Source of the DNA: Elusimicrobiota bacterium | GTDB lineage: Bacteria; Elusimicrobiota; Elusimicrobia; UBA1565 | Direction of reading: 5' to 3' | Assembly (NCBI GenBank): GCA_002401485.1 | Contig: NVTF01000004.1 | Coordinates: forward strand, 14,550 to 52,964 | DNA length: 38,415 nucleotides | In this document: positions 16,820-26,505 of the stretch, piece by piece | Numbering within the stretch: the first letter of the stretch is position 1 | Layout: each line of letters begins with the position of its first letter | Made by a program: the position numbers and the translations under genes | Notes under the pieces: generated by a model | The model's database searches: none | Seen by the model: the letters and a program-made list of their open reading frames with translations, nothing else | What the model was told of the DNA's origin: nothing

Positions 16820-17817
16820 TCGATATTCATCTTGTGCCGGACGAAATAGTTTTTCTTTCCGCGAATTTCATAGTAGATGCGAATCAGAATTTCAGCGAGC
16901 AGTCCAAGTAAAAGCAATTGAAAGCCGATCAGTGCGAAGAAAATAGAAATTTGGAAGAGCGGCTGGTCTTTAACAAAGATGCCGAGAATGAATTTATTAT
17001 AAAGCGTTACGCAGCCGAGCGCGGTTCCAATCGTGAGCATGACCGCGCCGCCGCCGCCGAAGAGGTAGTTGGGCTTGGTGAGGTATTGGTGCATGAACTG
17101 AACCGTATGTAAATCAAGGATGACTTTGAAGATTCTGATCAATCCGTATTTTGAAACGCCGCGCGTGCGCGGCCTGTGATTCACCGGCATCTCCACGATG
17201 CGGGCTCCCATAAATCCTGCAAGGGCCGGAATGAAGCGGTGCATCTCCCCGTAGAGGCGAAGATTTTTAATGAATTCGGCGCGGTAGATTTTGAGCGTGC
17301 AGCCGTAATCGTGAAGCGTGACGCCTGTTTGGCGGGAGATCAGACCATTGGCCAGTTGTGAGGGAAGGCGTCGGGTCAGCCATTTGTCCTGTCGGCGTTT
17401 GCGCCAGCCGCTGACCACATCCCAGCCGTCTCCCTCGTCGATTTTCGCGAGCATTCTTGGAATGTCGGCGGGGTCATTTTGCAGATCGGAATCCAAAAAT
17501 GCAACCAGCTCGCCGCTGGCGTGATCGATCCCGGCAGCCATCGCGGCGGTTTGGCCGAAGTTCGTCCCGAGGCGCACTGCTTTGAAACGGGCGTTTATCT
17601 CCCCTAGTTTTTCAATTTCTTGAAACGATCCGTCCGTTGAGCCGTCATCCACGAGGATAACTTCGTATTCAATTTCGGATAGAGCCTCACGGATCTCCGA
17701 TCCGAGATCTGCGAGATTTTCCTCTTCATTGTAGACGGGGACGACTACGCTCAATCTCGGGGGTGTCCCCGTGGGAACGGATGAGGCGTTAACCGCCCCG
17801 CTAGGGGACGTACTCAT
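16816..17817 (-). CDS. Glycosyltransferase family 2 with C-terminal TM segments (GtrB/DPM1-like)
   Basis: LSVVVPVYNEEENL, VILVDDGSTDGS, FLDSDLQNDP, then two hydrophobic segments. The ORF track starts at 17886, but ATG at 17817 (MSTSPSGAVN) avoids overlap with icd. Confidence 0.9.
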   Translation of the reverse strand: MSTSPSGAVNASSVPTGTPPRLSVVVPVYNEEENLADLGSEIREALSEIEYEVILVDDGSTDGSFQEIEKLGEINARFKAVRLGTNFGQTAAMAAGIDHASGELVAFLDSDLQNDPADIPRMLAKIDEGDGWDVVSGWRKRRQDKWLTRRLPSQLANGLISRQTGVTLHDYGCTLKIYRAEFIKNLRLYGEMHRFIPALAGFMGARIVEMPVNHRPRTRGVSKYGLIRIFKVILDLHTVQFMHQYLTKPNYLFGGGGAVMLTIGTALGCVTLYNKFILGIFVKDQPLFQISIFFALIGFQLLLLGLLAEILIRIYYEIRGKKNYFVRHKMNIE

Positions 17818-17819
17818 TG

Positions 17820-19181
17820 TTAGGCTGTTGCAACCTCTCGGACGGCGTCCATGTTTTTGACGATTGCCTCGCCGAATTCGGAACACTTGAGCTTGGTCGC
17901 TCCTTCCATTTGGCGATGCAGGTCGTAGGTAACTGTTTTATCGGCGATTGTTTTTGTCAGCGCTTTGAGCGTCAGGTCGGCGGCTTTCTGCCAGCCGAGG
18001 TGCTCAAGCATCATGACGCCGGAAAGAATGAGTGATCCGGGATTAACCTTGTCTTGGCCTGTGTACTTCGGAGCGGTTCCGTGCGTGGCTTCGAAAACAG
18101 CGACCTCATTTCCGATGTTCGCTCCCGGTGCGACACCCAGGCCGCCAACTTGGGCGACGGCAGCGTCCGAGAGATAGTCTCCGTTGAGGTTGGGCATCAC
18201 CATGACGGAATACTCCTCGGGGCGCAGCAGCAATTGCTGAAAGGTCATGTCTGCGATGCGGTCTTTGAGAAGAATTTTCCCTTCGGGCATTTTCCCCTCG
18301 TGTTTCTCCCACAAATCGGCTTCGGACACGATCACGTCGGCAAATTCGTCTCGGGCGACTTCATAACCCCAATCCCGGAAAGCGCCTTCCGTAAATTTCT
18401 GAATATTGCCTTTGTGGACCATTGTGACCGAGGGCTTTTTATGATCGATGGCATATTTGATCGCCATTCGGATGAGGCGCTTGGTGCCGGTAATTGAGAT
18501 TGGCTTGATGCCGATACCGCTGTCGGCACGGAAGCTTTTTCCCATCACCTTGGTAAGGAACTCATAGACCTTTTTCTGTTCTTCGGTCCCTTCTTGAAAT
18601 TCAATCCCGGCGTAAACATCTTCGGTATTCTCGCGGAATATAATGATGTCGAGTTTTTCAGGGTGTTTTACCGGACACGGAACACCTTCGATCCAGCGGA
18701 TCGGGCGTACGCAGGCATAAAGATCGAGTTTCTGGCGAATACCGACGTTTACGGACCTAAATCGCGGTGTCACCCATTCGGACTCGCACTGGATGCACTT
18801 TTCCCGGGTGTCCTGTTCCTTCGAGCAGGTAAGGCAAACGAATTCAAATCCGCCGACGGGCGTGGTGAGTGGTCCTTTGATCGAAACCTTAAAATCTACG
18901 AACGCGTCGAGCGTTTCCTGAGGGAGCACCGTGTCCTTGTCGTACCATTGCAGGGCGGTGAGGCCGGCCGCGACTTCCATCCAGACGAATTTTTTCTTGC
19001 CGCCGTAGGCCTTCGCCACGGCACCGTCAAAAACGGTCTGTGCGGCTTTCCAAAGATCGGGTCCTGTGCCGTCGCCGGGGAAAAAAGGAATAATCGGGTC
19101 ATTGGGAACAACAATCTCCCCGTTTTCATACGTAATTTTCGTCCCTTCAGCGGGCACCTTGATCTTTTTATAGTCAGCCAT
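17820..19181 (-). CDS. icd: NADP-type isocitrate dehydrogenase with an internal Cys4 insertion
   Basis: [25 protein letters not shown]...[84 protein letters not shown]. Confidence 0.95.
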   Translation of the reverse strand: MADYKKIKVPAEGTKITYENGEIVVPNDPIIPFFPGDGTGPDLWKAAQTVFDGAVAKAYGGKKKFVWMEVAAGLTALQWYDKDTVLPQETLDAFVDFKVSIKGPLTTPVGGFEFVCLTCSKEQDTREKCIQCESEWVTPRFRSVNVGIRQKLDLYACVRPIRWIEGVPCPVKHPEKLDIIIFRENTEDVYAGIEFQEGTEEQKKVYEFLTKVMGKSFRADSGIGIKPISITGTKRLIRMAIKYAIDHKKPSVTMVHKGNIQKFTEGAFRDWGYEVARDEFADVIVSEADLWEKHEGKMPEGKILLKDRIADMTFQQLLLRPEEYSVMVMPNLNGDYLSDAAVAQVGGLGVAPGANIGNEVAVFEATHGTAPKYTGQDKVNPGSLILSGVMMLEHLGWQKAADLTLKALTKTIADKTVTYDLHRQMEGATKLKCSEFGEAIVKNMDAVREVATA

Positions 19182-19215
19182 CTAGAGCTCCAGATTTTGA
19201 AATTTATCCGCTATT

Positions 19216-20076
19216 TTAGCATTTTATGAGAAATTCAGAGGGGTCTTTAAGGAAAGCGCTGGCATCGGCAATGCCTTGGTCAACGGCCGGGGTGCAAAAT
19301 TTATTTTTGAAGGCTAATAACGAGTAGTCGAGACGCGAGGAGGGGTAGACCTTGAAAATACGCGGTTTCTTGGGGAGATTGGCGAGTGTTCTGACTCCTG
19401 AGTCCATATAATCCCACAAACCCTCTCGGACCCGCTGCTCCCGTCTCTTCACATAACCGAATCCGGCTTTACGCCCCAAGTCTTCGGGATGCGTCATGAC
19501 TAAAACAATAATGTCCTCGCAGTGGGCAACCGCCTCAAAACTGATATTTTCAGAGACCCAAACCCCGCCGTCAACCAAGTGACGCGTACGCCCACGAACA
19601 TCGATTTTTACCGGCGGAAACACCATTGGAATTGCGCAGCTTGCCATCATATGCCGCGCGATGGGGCCGTCCCAGCCCTCCTTGCCTTGAGGCGTGAAAC
19701 GCGCGTAGCAATGGCGTTGATCATTTTTGTCGGTCGAAACAATCGTGAAGCGGGATCGGCAGGAGTTCATGGCTTCGTCCTCACTGCCGCCATGGGTGAC
19801 GACTTCCGCGAGCGCCGCGTTGGAATACATGCTGAAAGGAAATAGACGCGGTTGAAATCTTAAGATGCGCGAATCTTCAATGTTTCGCCAGATATCGATG
19901 AGGATGTCGAGTTTTTGCAGGCAATACCCCGCACCGTTGAGTGATCCGATGCTGAAGCCGAAAACGTCATCGAAGATCAAACCCTCGCGTACCAATCCTT
20001 CGATCATTCCGGCCTGCCAGGCGCCATGAGACGCCCCGCCCGCGAGAACGAGACCCAACGGGGATTGCAGCTTCAT
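19216..20076 (-). CDS. Patatin-like phospholipase family protein
   Basis: GLVLAGGASHGAWQAGM oxyanion loop, GFSIGSLNG (GxSxG), DGGVW (Asp of the dyad). Confidence 0.9.
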   Translation of the reverse strand: MKLQSPLGLVLAGGASHGAWQAGMIEGLVREGLIFDDVFGFSIGSLNGAGYCLQKLDILIDIWRNIEDSRILRFQPRLFPFSMYSNAALAEVVTHGGSEDEAMNSCRSRFTIVSTDKNDQRHCYARFTPQGKEGWDGPIARHMMASCAIPMVFPPVKIDVRGRTRHLVDGGVWVSENISFEAVAHCEDIIVLVMTHPEDLGRKAGFGYVKRREQRVREGLWDYMDSGVRTLANLPKKPRIFKVYPSSRLDYSLLAFKNKFCTPAVDQGIADASAFLKDPSEFLIKC

Positions 20077-21251
20077 GGATTTGGCCGCGCTGTTGTCGGG
20101 GTCTTGGACGCGAGCATTTCATCGAGAAGGGATTCTTGCTGGCGCACCATGAAATCGATATCGAACTCCTCACCGATATCGTCACGCGCTGTTTTTCCGA
20201 GCTCTTGGCGAAGCGTCCGGTTTTCTACCAGTTGGGTGATCCGGTCGGCCAGGCCGATGACGTCGCCGGCTTGGCAGGAGTAGCCGTTGAGACCGTCGCG
20301 GATAAGATCTTTGACGCCGTCCACGGCGTAGCAAACGGAAGGCAGTCCGGTTTTCATGGCTTCCACAAGCGCCCGCGGAAGTCCTTCCCAAAGCGAGGTC
20401 ATTAGAAAAATATCGGAAGCCGCAAGCAGTTCGCGGACATCGTCCCGCCAGCCGAGAAATTGCACGTGGCGCGACAAGCCCTTTAAGATCGTGCGCGATT
20501 GCAGTTTCAACTTCGCGGGGCCGTCTCCGACGAAGAGGAAGAAGACGCGTTTGTTTTTCTCAACAACGTGCTCCGCGACTTCGAGAAACGCGTCGGGATT
20601 TTTCTGGGCCTTTAAGTTGCCAACGCTGATGATAAGAACTGGATCACGTCGGATTCCCACGGAGGCGCGTTTTTCTTTTACGTCCCTCAACGGCGCTGGC
20701 AGTCCTTCCAGGCGGACTCCGCTGCGGATTAGGACTGCGTCCTTGGGATCAAGCAGTTTGTGTTGGGCTGCGTAGTCGATGTTTGCTTGGGAAACAAAAA
20801 TCAAGCGCGAGGAAATGCGGGAGGCGAGGCGTTCGAGAAGAACGTAAAGCGACTTTACGATTCGATGTTGTCGATCATGAAATCCGAACCCGTGATAGGT
20901 GTGCAGGATCAGCGGCACGCCTGCAAGAAACGCGGCAAACCTTCCGAGAATGCCGGCCTTTGAAGAATGGGTATGCACAACGGCGGGTTTTTCCTCGCGC
21001 AGGAGTCGGGTGAGCTCCAGGAGCGCGGTAAGATCCTGCAGCGGCGAAATCTCGCGCACCAAATCAGTCACGAAACAAACCTTGGTGGTCGCTTGCAATT
21101 CTTTCGCTTGTGGGTCTAAATAGCCGCCCGGGCCGGTAAATAAAATCGGCTCAAATCGTTTCCGATCGAGGTGGGCAATCGTGTACAGCGTATTCTGTTG
21201 GGCCCCGCCGAAATCCAGACGGGTCACAATATGAACTATCTTCGCTTTCAC
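20073..21251 (-). CDS. Glycosyltransferase family 4
   Basis: VTRLDFGGAQQNTLYT, AVVHTHSSKAGILGRFAA, FLGWRDDVRELLAASDIFLMTSLWEGLPRALVEAMKTGLPSV. Confidence 0.92.
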   Translation of the reverse strand: MKAKIVHIVTRLDFGGAQQNTLYTIAHLDRKRFEPILFTGPGGYLDPQAKELQATTKVCFVTDLVREISPLQDLTALLELTRLLREEKPAVVHTHSSKAGILGRFAAFLAGVPLILHTYHGFGFHDRQHRIVKSLYVLLERLASRISSRLIFVSQANIDYAAQHKLLDPKDAVLIRSGVRLEGLPAPLRDVKEKRASVGIRRDPVLIISVGNLKAQKNPDAFLEVAEHVVEKNKRVFFLFVGDGPAKLKLQSRTILKGLSRHVQFLGWRDDVRELLAASDIFLMTSLWEGLPRALVEAMKTGLPSVCYAVDGVKDLIRDGLNGYSCQAGDVIGLADRITQLVENRTLRQELGKTARDDIGEEFDIDFMVRQQESLLDEMLASKTPTTARPNP

Positions 21252-21303
21252 AGGAATATTCTAACTCATACAAGCCGAAACACCATTTCCCTCTTCTGCG
21301 GCG

Positions 21304-23499
21304 TTACGGAGATTTAGGTTTTCGACGCTTGCGCGGGCGTCGGCGATGGGAACGCGTGCGGGGTTTTCGCCAATGCTGCTGCCTCGCCTTTTTGGTTCTA
21401 ATAACGGGAGAGGGTTCGTATGTGATTCGTTTCGGCGGCGTGTAGCCTCGAAATTCAAGAGCCTGCCCGTAATAGTGGTTGAGGATTTCATCGAAGCGGC
21501 GTCCGAGATGGGATTGTCCCATTGTGCCCGCGAGGCACACGCCGCGTCCGTGTCCGGTCCCGGCGCCCCAAACAATAAGTCGACGCATGCGTTTTCCTCT
21601 GTAAAGAGGAGAGAGCGTAAATAGGGTGGAGCGCAGTCCTCCTGGCTCGAGCACGGCTTTAACGGCCTTCTCCCCTTTAAACTCGGCTTGCCCGCGCGCT
21701 CCGATGATGCGCAGTCCCTGCACGCGGCCGGTTTTGTCCCGGCTGAGAACAACGATGCGTTTAATCGGCCCGACATCGACAACACGTTCCACTCTCCGGC
21801 GAATTGGCTTGAGATCCAAGATCCGAACCCATCGATTCCAATTAGGCGGCACGATGGCGGAGGATTCGTGAAATAGCTTCTTGTTTGGAAATTGATGCGT
21901 GAGCCGTTCAAAATCGAGAGGAGATCGAATAGTGAGGGCCGGGGTCCGTCGGTCTTGAATCCCGTAGGCCGTCGACCAGCCGCAGGAGCGGTGCATCTCC
22001 AGCCCACTGCCCGAGGGCGGCTTGATGGTGACGCCCGGCCACTTGCGGACGGCCTCGGTGGCATCGGCGCGTTCTTTGGCGAGACCGCGATAAACGAAGC
22101 AGTGCTCCGAGTCGCACAAATGCGTGCGTTCTGGATTTGTTGGCGCTCCCTGGACGCGTTCGAGAACCTTGGAGCGCATGAGAACGGAAAGCGTTTCGTA
22201 GGCTCCGGGCGGGCTCCCGGGTGGAAGCGCTCCTGCTGTGATCCCATACAGGTATTCCTCAAGGGGAATTTCATTGACCAGATGAAATCCCTCCGGTGTC
22301 GGGATGACTTCCAATACGCCTCGCAATTCGCGATCGGAAAGATCGATTCCGCGGCTATCTGTGGGCTGGGGGTTCTTGACCAGAATGGTGAAACCCGCAA
22401 CATGAGGCTCGAAGCGAAAGGCTTGTTTCGTGACGTAAATGATGTTGCCGTTGGTATCGCGAATTTCAATCAGGCGACTGTCCGCACGGTACAGGATTTC
22501 CCATTGCCGGTAGGGCGGTGCCGGTTCCACAACTTCGTCATCGAGACGGACGTCCCAGAGCCGGGTGGTGGTACTGCCCATGACGTAGAATCGAGTCAGA
22601 TGCCGCGGGGACCCTTGGGGGCCGTTGAATAATCCTATTCGAAGGCGCGGACCTTTTTGGCTGGACGAGTTGGGTTGGTCATCGGAAAGGCCGCGAAACA
22701 TCGGGCGCGCAAGGCGGATGATGGGAAGCGAGTCTGAGGGGCGGCCCTCAATGAAACGTTCCAGTTTCGCCAGCTTCTTTTTGGCCGGCTCATCGCGCGG
22801 TGCGAGATCCAGAACGAATTTGTATGCCTGCCAGGCGGCCTTGGCTTGCCCTGTTTTTTCATACATGCGGGCTAATTCCCGCGCGGCTTGCGGCTGCTTC
22901 TTATCGGCCGACAGCGATTCCGTGTAATACTGAATGGCTGCGCTGTATTCTCTTCGACGCGCCTTCAAGCGTGCGAGCTCAAGAGAGATCACCGGGCGAA
23001 GATACGTGTTTCGCCGCATCGCGTTCTTGAATTCCGGAATCGCCGCTTTGTCGTTGCCGTCAATCGTTTCGGCGAGAGCAAGTCCGAGTTGCGCCTCCCC
23101 GTGATCATCGGGGCGCGTCGCCGTTTCAATCGCTTTGCGAAATCCGTCGCGGGCTTCTCGGAAGCGGCCCAGGGACAGGTAGTTCCATGCCCGTTGATTC
23201 CACAGAAAGGCATTTTCTTTGTCGAGCAGCGTCGCTTTAAGCCATTGGGCCGCCGCTTCATTGGGTTTGCCCTGATCGCGCAGCATGAGCGCGATGTTGG
23301 CGGTCGGTGTCGGATCGGCGGAGCCGAGGGTGACAAGGTATTGGTAACCGCTTTCGGCGGCGCTGTAGCGGCCGCCCAGATATTCCGATAAGGATCCCCG
23401 ATAGGTGTCGATTATTTCTGATTCCGCGTCCGCTGCGATTGCAGGTCCTGCGGGGACGCCGATCAGGAGCGCACAGAGAAGGCGCAGGCAGCGTTTCAC
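21304..23499 (-). CDS. TPR-repeat protein with SpoIID/LytB-like domain and Arg/Lys-rich C-terminal tail
   Basis: Signal peptide MKRCLRLLCALLIGVPAGPAIAA; TPR-like helices; LRGVLEVIPTPEGFHLVNEIPLEEYLYGITAGALPPG...AYETLSVLMRS...HRSCGWSTAYG...GHGRGVCLAGTMGQSHLGRRFDEILNHYYGQALEF. Confidence 0.85.
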   Translation of the reverse strand: MKRCLRLLCALLIGVPAGPAIAADAESEIIDTYRGSLSEYLGGRYSAAESGYQYLVTLGSADPTPTANIALMLRDQGKPNEAAAQWLKATLLDKENAFLWNQRAWNYLSLGRFREARDGFRKAIETATRPDDHGEAQLGLALAETIDGNDKAAIPEFKNAMRRNTYLRPVISLELARLKARRREYSAAIQYYTESLSADKKQPQAARELARMYEKTGQAKAAWQAYKFVLDLAPRDEPAKKKLAKLERFIEGRPSDSLPIIRLARPMFRGLSDDQPNSSSQKGPRLRIGLFNGPQGSPRHLTRFYVMGSTTTRLWDVRLDDEVVEPAPPYRQWEILYRADSRLIEIRDTNGNIIYVTKQAFRFEPHVAGFTILVKNPQPTDSRGIDLSDRELRGVLEVIPTPEGFHLVNEIPLEEYLYGITAGALPPGSPPGAYETLSVLMRSKVLERVQGAPTNPERTHLCDSEHCFVYRGLAKERADATEAVRKWPGVTIKPPSGSGLEMHRSCGWSTAYGIQDRRTPALTIRSPLDFERLTHQFPNKKLFHESSAIVPPNWNRWVRILDLKPIRRRVERVVDVGPIKRIVVLSRDKTGRVQGLRIIGARGQAEFKGEKAVKAVLEPGGLRSTLFTLSPLYRGKRMRRLIVWGAGTGHGRGVCLAGTMGQSHLGRRFDEILNHYYGQALEFRGYTPPKRITYEPSPVIRTKKARQQHWRKPRTRSHRRRPRKRRKPKSP

Positions 23500-23500
23500 G

Positions 23501-23920
23501 TTATCGCCCTCCTTCCTTCAGATACGAGTCGTCGGTCCCGGCCGGACGGAGACCCTTTGATTTTTTTCGCGGAATTCTCACATCGATGGTGTTTAGGATA
23601 ACACGTCCCAATTTGAATTTGCGTTCTCGTCCAAGCCGCGCCGCGTTGGGCATTTTCGCCTTGAGGTACTCGACATCGTTTCCATTGTTTGTTGACTCCA
23701 GGAGTTTCGCATTTACGCGGCGAAATGCTACGAGAAATTCCCGATCCTCGCGAGCCCGAATGGATCGCTCCATGTCTTCGGCCAGCGGTGAGGTCTCCCG
23801 AATCGGGGGATACAAATACCGCTGATACGCTGTGCGCACCAGACCCGAGTAATGTTCGTAGCCCCATGCAACGGCCCCCCCGAGCGCCACGAGCACGAGA
23901 AGACGGCGAAATTTCTTCAT
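23501..23920 (-). CDS. Hypothetical protein with one N-terminal TM segment
   Basis: MKKFRRLLVLVALGGAVAWGYEHYSGLVRTAYQRYLYPPIRE... ATG at 23920 is preferred over the tracked 23983 start, which would overlap the upstream gene by 29 nt. Confidence 0.65.
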   Translation of the reverse strand: MKKFRRLLVLVALGGAVAWGYEHYSGLVRTAYQRYLYPPIRETSPLAEDMERSIRAREDREFLVAFRRVNAKLLESTNNGNDVEYLKAKMPNAARLGRERKFKLGRVILNTIDVRIPRKKSKGLRPAGTDDSYLKEGGR

Positions 23921-23954
23921 TGATTTTGCGCGACTCAATTGAAACGGATTTTTA

Positions 23955-26285
23955 TTAGGGGCCGCCCGGGAGCAGGAGCTCATCGAGTGTCAGCTCCTCC
24001 TGCGATTTGCCGGAATCACCTTCGTCATCATCGTCAAACGGATTGGCGCTTTCTATCTCCGGGACAGGTGTCGTCTTTCTCCGGCGTCGACCGCGGGGCT
24101 TTCTCGTTTTCTTCGCTTTCGGTTCTTCGGCAGCTTCCTCCGGGTCATTATTGCTAATGGGTGAGCGTCCGATAGAACTGTCCAGCAGCATTTGTCCAAG
24201 CGGGTCTGTCAGGGATCCGTCGTCATTAAGTTCTTTTCGGGGCTTCCGTCGCCCTTTCCTTAGCGATGCTCCGCCGCGTCGCCGTCTTTTCGCCGACGGC
24301 TTCCGGGGTTTCTGAGTGGTTAGAGCGGGAGCGGGTTTTGATTTCGAAATTCTTCCGGTTAAGGCTTCCTTGCTTTTCGCCGTGAGTCCGCGGATTTCAC
24401 CGGCATCAAGCATCACCAGGAATTGATAGTCGGGGGACGATCCGGGTCGGCTGTAAAAATTAACTTGATACCGTCCCTCGCTTTTTTGCTCCGCGTTCCA
24501 CGGCTCCAGGCGCCCACGGGAACTCGCACTGTTTCTAAGAATCATGGCCAGTGTTTTTCCGTTCGTCCCTACCGGCCAATTCTTTGCAAAGTCGATTGCA
24601 TCCTGCGTGCGGTCGTCCATCTCATCGACAACCGGCGTCTTAACAGCGTCAGGTTGGGATTGGGCCCTATCCGTAGGATCCTTCAGGGTCGCTTCGGGTG
24701 AGGGTTCCTTGGGGAGCAACCCGAGCTTCTGCAAATGCGGCTCAAGCATGGGCTTCACTTGAAGATAAATCGGTTTGAGCATCGGCTTCGCTTTTTTAAG
24801 GAGAGGATCGAGATGGGGCTTTAAGACGCCCATCTGATAGCCTTGGAAAAGTCCTCCCGCAGTAATGACAAGCAGCATGGTTAGAATCATCAGCTTGCGG
24901 AAGAAACCGCCTTTCTTTTTTACGGGGGCGGCGTCCGGGGCTCCCGCTGCTGAGAGATCAACAAGATCGGGCTCGGCTATTTGATCCCCGCCGGGAGCGG
25001 GTGTCGCCATGCTGGGCGGCGGAACAAGCGGTTCGGGCGGTGCCATTCCCGTTTGTGTAATGGGGAGGCTTGCTTCTTGACCGGGTATCGGGGTATCCAG
25101 CGGTTCCAACGTTGGGGTTGCGTCCATCGTCATGGCCGGAGCTTCCATTGGAGGAGCCAGTTCCGGCGGCGCAAGTTCCGGCGGCGTCAAATCCGGGGGA
25201 GCATCCAGAGTTACCGGGGGCGGGTCTTCTGGTTCCAAAGCGGGCATGGGCTCCATATTTTCCGCTTCAAGTCCGGGCATTTCCAAGCCGGGAGGCGGCG
25301 GCAGTTCTCCGCCCATGTCCGGCGCGGGAGGAAGATCCATCGCTTCCGGGGCTCCAAGTTCATCGCCGGGTGCCGGCGGCAGCTCTGCGTCGGGAATTCC
25401 GCCCTCAAGTTCCGGTGGAGCGACTTCAGAAAGAGACCCTGCTTCTCCCGGAGGAGGAGGAAGTTCGCCGATTTCCCCCGCGCCTAATGACGGAGGTGCT
25501 TCCAATGGCACGTCTTCTGCAGGCACCACGTCCGGCAGGCCAAGAGGAGGTGCCTCGGTTTCCCCTTCCGCTTCTGTGCCCGGTATGGCGAAAGAGGTCG
25601 GTGCTTGGGCGTCGCCTTCGGGAGCCAGTGCGGGAGCGGCCGCAGCTGCGGATTTTAGTCCTCCCTGAAGCTCATCACGCAGTTGTGTTTGGTTCTCTTC
25701 GAGTTTTGAAAGTGATTCTTGAATATCAGAACGAACGGAATCGAGCTGGCCCTTGAGCCCTTCAATGAGTTCGTTTTCGTGAGCGACTTCATCCTTCGTT
25801 TTTCCGAGCTCATCCTTCAGATCGCTTGAGCTGGTTTCAAATTTGGATTCGAGGTCGCTGACCTTCTCCCCCAGTTGGGAGGCTTCCTGACCCTTTTCAT
25901 CAAGCTGCACTTTAAGGCCGGTAATCTCTTCATCACGCTGGCGCAGTTCGTCCTGCATTTGATTCAGGGAGTTTTCCAGCAGAGAAACTTTTTCCTGCAG
26001 GGTGCCGAGTACGGCCAGATCGCGAAGGGTTGGTTCCGGCGGGATGAGACTCGCGCCTGGATCGAGAGCGGGTGATCCAGCCATACCGGCGGGCACCTTG
26101 GCTTTGCGAAGAAGCACTTCCGCGAGTTCGGCAACCACGCCTGCGCGCTGCCAATCCCCCATCTGGGTTCCTTTGCGTCCTTCCGGACAGACCAATGACT
26201 CCGCCGAGAACCCGCCTTCTTCCGCGAGTTCTTCCCGGTCGTAGGGTCCTACGACTTGATTGCTTTGAAACATCCAATATTTCAT
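23955..26285 (-). CDS. GYF_2-like N-terminal domain, coiled coil, Pro/Glu-rich linker, internal TM, basic/acidic C-terminus; function unknown
   Basis: N-terminus MKYWMFQSNQVVGPYDREELAEEGGFSAESLVCPEG resembles GYF_2; heptad-rich LRDLAVLGTLQEKVSLLENSLNQMQDELRQRDEEI; PPELTPPELAPPELAPPM; single TM LMILTMLLVITAGGLFQGYQMG; C-terminal KRRRRGG and GRRRRKTT patches. Confidence 0.8.
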   Translation of the reverse strand: MKYWMFQSNQVVGPYDREELAEEGGFSAESLVCPEGRKGTQMGDWQRAGVVAELAEVLLRKAKVPAGMAGSPALDPGASLIPPEPTLRDLAVLGTLQEKVSLLENSLNQMQDELRQRDEEITGLKVQLDEKGQEASQLGEKVSDLESKFETSSSDLKDELGKTKDEVAHENELIEGLKGQLDSVRSDIQESLSKLEENQTQLRDELQGGLKSAAAAAPALAPEGDAQAPTSFAIPGTEAEGETEAPPLGLPDVVPAEDVPLEAPPSLGAGEIGELPPPPGEAGSLSEVAPPELEGGIPDAELPPAPGDELGAPEAMDLPPAPDMGGELPPPPGLEMPGLEAENMEPMPALEPEDPPPVTLDAPPDLTPPELAPPELAPPMEAPAMTMDATPTLEPLDTPIPGQEASLPITQTGMAPPEPLVPPPSMATPAPGGDQIAEPDLVDLSAAGAPDAAPVKKKGGFFRKLMILTMLLVITAGGLFQGYQMGVLKPHLDPLLKKAKPMLKPIYLQVKPMLEPHLQKLGLLPKEPSPEATLKDPTDRAQSQPDAVKTPVVDEMDDRTQDAIDFAKNWPVGTNGKTLAMILRNSASSRGRLEPWNAEQKSEGRYQVNFYSRPGSSPDYQFLVMLDAGEIRGLTAKSKEALTGRISKSKPAPALTTQKPRKPSAKRRRRGGASLRKGRRKPRKELNDDGSLTDPLGQMLLDSSIGRSPISNNDPEEAAEEPKAKKTRKPRGRRRRKTTPVPEIESANPFDDDDEGDSGKSQEELTLDELLLPGGP

Positions 26286-26418
26286 AACATGGCGATGAAG
26301 CCCCGCTCAAAGGGGCTTCGGCGTCCTCATGAGTGTAGCAGCCGCCTTCGTCTCTCGCAATGTCGTACGTGTTACGGAATTCTGAAGGAAAATCGAAGTT
26401 TCCAGGAATTATTTTTGG

Positions 26419-26424
26419 TATACT
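26419..26424 (+). promoter_or_regulatory. Possible -10 element (TATACT) upstream of tRNA-Lys-like gene
   Basis: TATACT ends 9 nt before the tRNA 5' end; no clear -35 element seen. Confidence 0.4.
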
Positions 26425-26433
26425 GGCCTCGAC

Positions 26434-26505
26434 GGGCCATTAGCTCAATGGTAGAGCAGACGCCTCTTAAGCGTAAGGTTACAGGTTCGAGTCCCGTATG
26501 GCCCA
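26434..26505 (+). tRNA. tRNA-Lys (CTT)
   Basis: Manual cloverleaf: GGGCCAT/ATGGCCC acceptor, GCTC/GAGC D stem, anticodon loop CTCTTAA (CTT), TTCGAGT T loop, 72 nt. Mismatches at 27-43 (G-A) and 51-63 (A-C). CCA not encoded. Confidence 0.82.

Noticed and set aside
21261-22469. 402-aa minus-strand ORF overlapping the SpoIID gene in another frame
   Set aside because: Low-complexity Arg/Ser-rich translation with no recognisable motifs, fully overlapping a well-supported SpoIID ORF; a GC-driven shadow ORF.
25070-25756. Plus-strand ORFs (25070-25756, 25132-25668) with repetitive GG/SSGG or Pro/Arg content
   Set aside because: Antisense translations of the Pro/Glu-rich linker of the GYF-like protein; repetitiveness is inherited from the sense strand.
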